Positions 62,727 to 64,000 of a DNA stretch of 64,000 bases are shown piece by piece. The stretch comes from Acidobacteriota bacterium (GTDB lineage Bacteria > Acidobacteriota > Holophagae > Acanthopleuribacterales > Acanthopleuribacteraceae). Under the pieces are notes generated by a model, which had not been told where the DNA came from, searched no databases, and saw only the letters and a list, made by a program, of their open reading frames with translations. Numbering within the stretch: the first letter of the stretch is position 1; the number at the start of each line of letters is the position of its first letter. Made by a program: the position numbers and the translations under genes. Location of the stretch: contig JAGQSC010000029.1 of assembly GCA_020439745.1 (NCBI GenBank), positions 1-64,000 on the forward strand, given 5' to 3'.

Positions 62727-64000
62727 ATGTGTGGAATCGTAGGTTACGTGGGTCACAAAAAGGCTGCACCCATTCTGATTCATGGACTGAAACGTCTGGA
62801 ATACCGCGGATACGATTCCGCCGGCATGGTGACGATTGACAAGAATGGCGCCAACCGATTTCGCGTGGTGGGTCGGGTCCAGAATTTGGACCATGCCATC
62901 AGCGACATCGATTTGAAGATGACCTGCGGCATCGCGCATACCCGTTGGGCCACGCATGGCAAACCCACTGAAACCAACGCCCACCCCCATACCGACAACG
63001 AAGGTCGGTATTACCTGGTCCACAACGGCATCATTGAGAACCATGCCAAGTTGCGCAGCCAACTGGAATCGGAAGGCGTAGAGTTCGTATCGGAAACGGA
63101 TACAGAAGCGCTGGTGCACTTGATTTCCAAGTTCCACGACCAGTCGCTTGAGACGGCGGTTGAGAAGGCGCTGCGCCATGTGGAAGGGACTTTTGGCATC
63201 GCGGTGACCTGCATTGATGAACCCAGCAAGATTGTATGCGGTCGTCGCGGTAGCCCGATTGTGCTCGGTGTGGGCATGAACGAAATGTTCGTGGCCAGCG
63301 ATGTGAGTGCTCTGATTCAGTACACCGATCAGGTGATCTATTTAGAAGATAACGAAATGGCCGTGGTCACCCCTGACGAATACCAGATACGCACCCTGGA
63401 CAATAAACCGATCGCCAGGGAGACTTTGCAGATTGAATGGACCATGGAAGATGAGGACTTGGGATCGTTTCCTCACTACATGTTGAAAGAGATCTTTGAA
63501 CAGCCAACCACGGTGGATAACGCGATGCGTGGCCGCGTGGTGCTTGGCGAAGGATGCTCCAAGTTAGGAGGTCTCCAGTCGAAGATCGACCAGATCAAGC
63601 GGCTCAAGAAGATTGTGATAGTGTCCTGCGGCACGTCCTATCATGCAGGCATGGTGGGCCGCTACATATTTGAACAGCTCACGGATACCGCAGTCGAAGT
63701 GGAACTGGCCTCTGAATTCCGTTACCGCAAACTGCGTCTGGACGAAACCACCGGGGTGCTTGCCATTTCTCAGTCGGGCGAAACAGCCGACACGCTGGCT
63801 GCTATCCGAGAGGCCCGACGCAAGGGCGCATTGACGATTGGTTTGGTGAATGTGGTGGGTTCCACCATTGCCCGTGAAACCGATGTGGGCGTCTATTGCC
63901 ATGCGGGCCCAGAGATTGGGGTTGCATCCACCAAGATTTTTGTATCTCAGCTGGTGATCCTGAACCTGATTGCGTTGCTGATTGGCCGCTACCAATCTGT
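62727..64000 (+). CDS. glmS: Glutamine-fructose-6-phosphate aminotransferase, 3' end outside window
   Basis: The N-terminal MCGIVGYVG gives the catalytic Cys of the class II glutaminase domain after Met removal, followed by LEYRGYDSAG, GIAHTRWATHG and HNGIIEN. The first SIS domain begins near residue 280 (IVIVSCGTSYHAGM, ISQSGETADTLAAI, EIGVASTKIF). About 425 of the usual ~610 codons are in the window. The enzyme makes glucosamine-6-phosphate for peptidoglycan and lipopolysaccharide. GGAGGG lies about 10 nt before the ATG. No glmS ribozyme is present; the leader is too short. Confidence 0.97.
   Translation, partial: MCGIVGYVGHKKAAPILIHGLKRLEYRGYDSAGMVTIDKNGANRFRVVGRVQNLDHAISDIDLKMTCGIAHTRWATHGKPTETNAHPHTDNEGRYYLVHNGIIENHAKLRSQLESEGVEFVSETDTEALVHLISKFHDQSLETAVEKALRHVEGTFGIAVTCIDEPSKIVCGRRGSPIVLGVGMNEMFVASDVSALIQYTDQVIYLEDNEMAVVTPDEYQIRTLDNKPIARETLQIEWTMEDEDLGSFPHYMLKEIFEQPTTVDNAMRGRVVLGEGCSKLGGLQSKIDQIKRLKKIVIVSCGTSYHAGMVGRYIFEQLTDTAVEVELASEFRYRKLRLDETTGVLAISQSGETADTLAAIREARRKGALTIGLVNVVGSTIARETDVGVYCHAGPEIGVASTKIFVSQLVILNLIALLIGRYQS

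Overview
The window looks like chromosomal DNA of a Gram-negative bacterium, most likely an Acidobacteriota (inference: perhaps Holophagae/Acanthopleuribacter-like). The evidence is a TPR-type Ser/Thr kinase paired with an ECF sigma factor of the family common in Acidobacteriota and Planctomycetota, very large modular secreted proteins, NtrC/NtrY-type regulation with a clear sigma-54 promoter, and a moderate GC content. I see no rRNA, tRNA, CRISPR array or recognisable insertion sequence.

Positions 1-37825 (minus strand) form one co-directional cassette of four genes. They are a membrane-anchored TPR Ser/Thr kinase (37825-34964), an ECF sigma factor overlapping it by 4 nt (34967-34392), a giant secreted protein of 4741 aa (34219-19994), and, 14 nt further on, a second giant secreted protein (19979 to beyond base 1, at least 6659 codons). 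The second giant starts with LamG-like and PKD repeats, passes through cadherin-like and Ig-like repeats and a propeller-like section, and runs into an RHS/YD-repeat region that leaves the window. This is the strongest candidate for an undescribed system: a kinase and sigma switch physically linked to two giant surface proteins.

Positions 37956-46532 hold mixed metabolic and secreted functions. These are a DUF1801 protein, an exported acetolactate decarboxylase-like enzyme, a small membrane protein, an HpnR-like B12-binding radical SAM enzyme, a beta-propeller protein, a DUF2200 protein and a secreted FG-GAP protein. Next come two minus-strand genes with a 4-nt overlap: an LTA-synthase-like phosphoglycerol transferase (48448-46529) and a divergent GDPD-like protein (46532-45678).

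Positions 48740-56430 are an export and regulation operon on the plus strand. Two 21-bp-spaced palindromes and a -24/-12 promoter precede a periplasmic adaptor, an ABC ATPase, two FtsX/MacB-type permeases, an NtrC-type regulator, an NtrY-like kinase and a 61-aa membrane protein. The regulator probably activates its own operon through the palindromes.

Positions 56862-64000 carry a zinc-ribbon/SPFH pair resembling the Bacillus YdjG/YdjI membrane-stress module, an MscS-like channel, a class IV aminotransferase, a dicarboxylate/amino-acid symporter with a near-consensus sigma-70 promoter, and the 5' two thirds of glmS.
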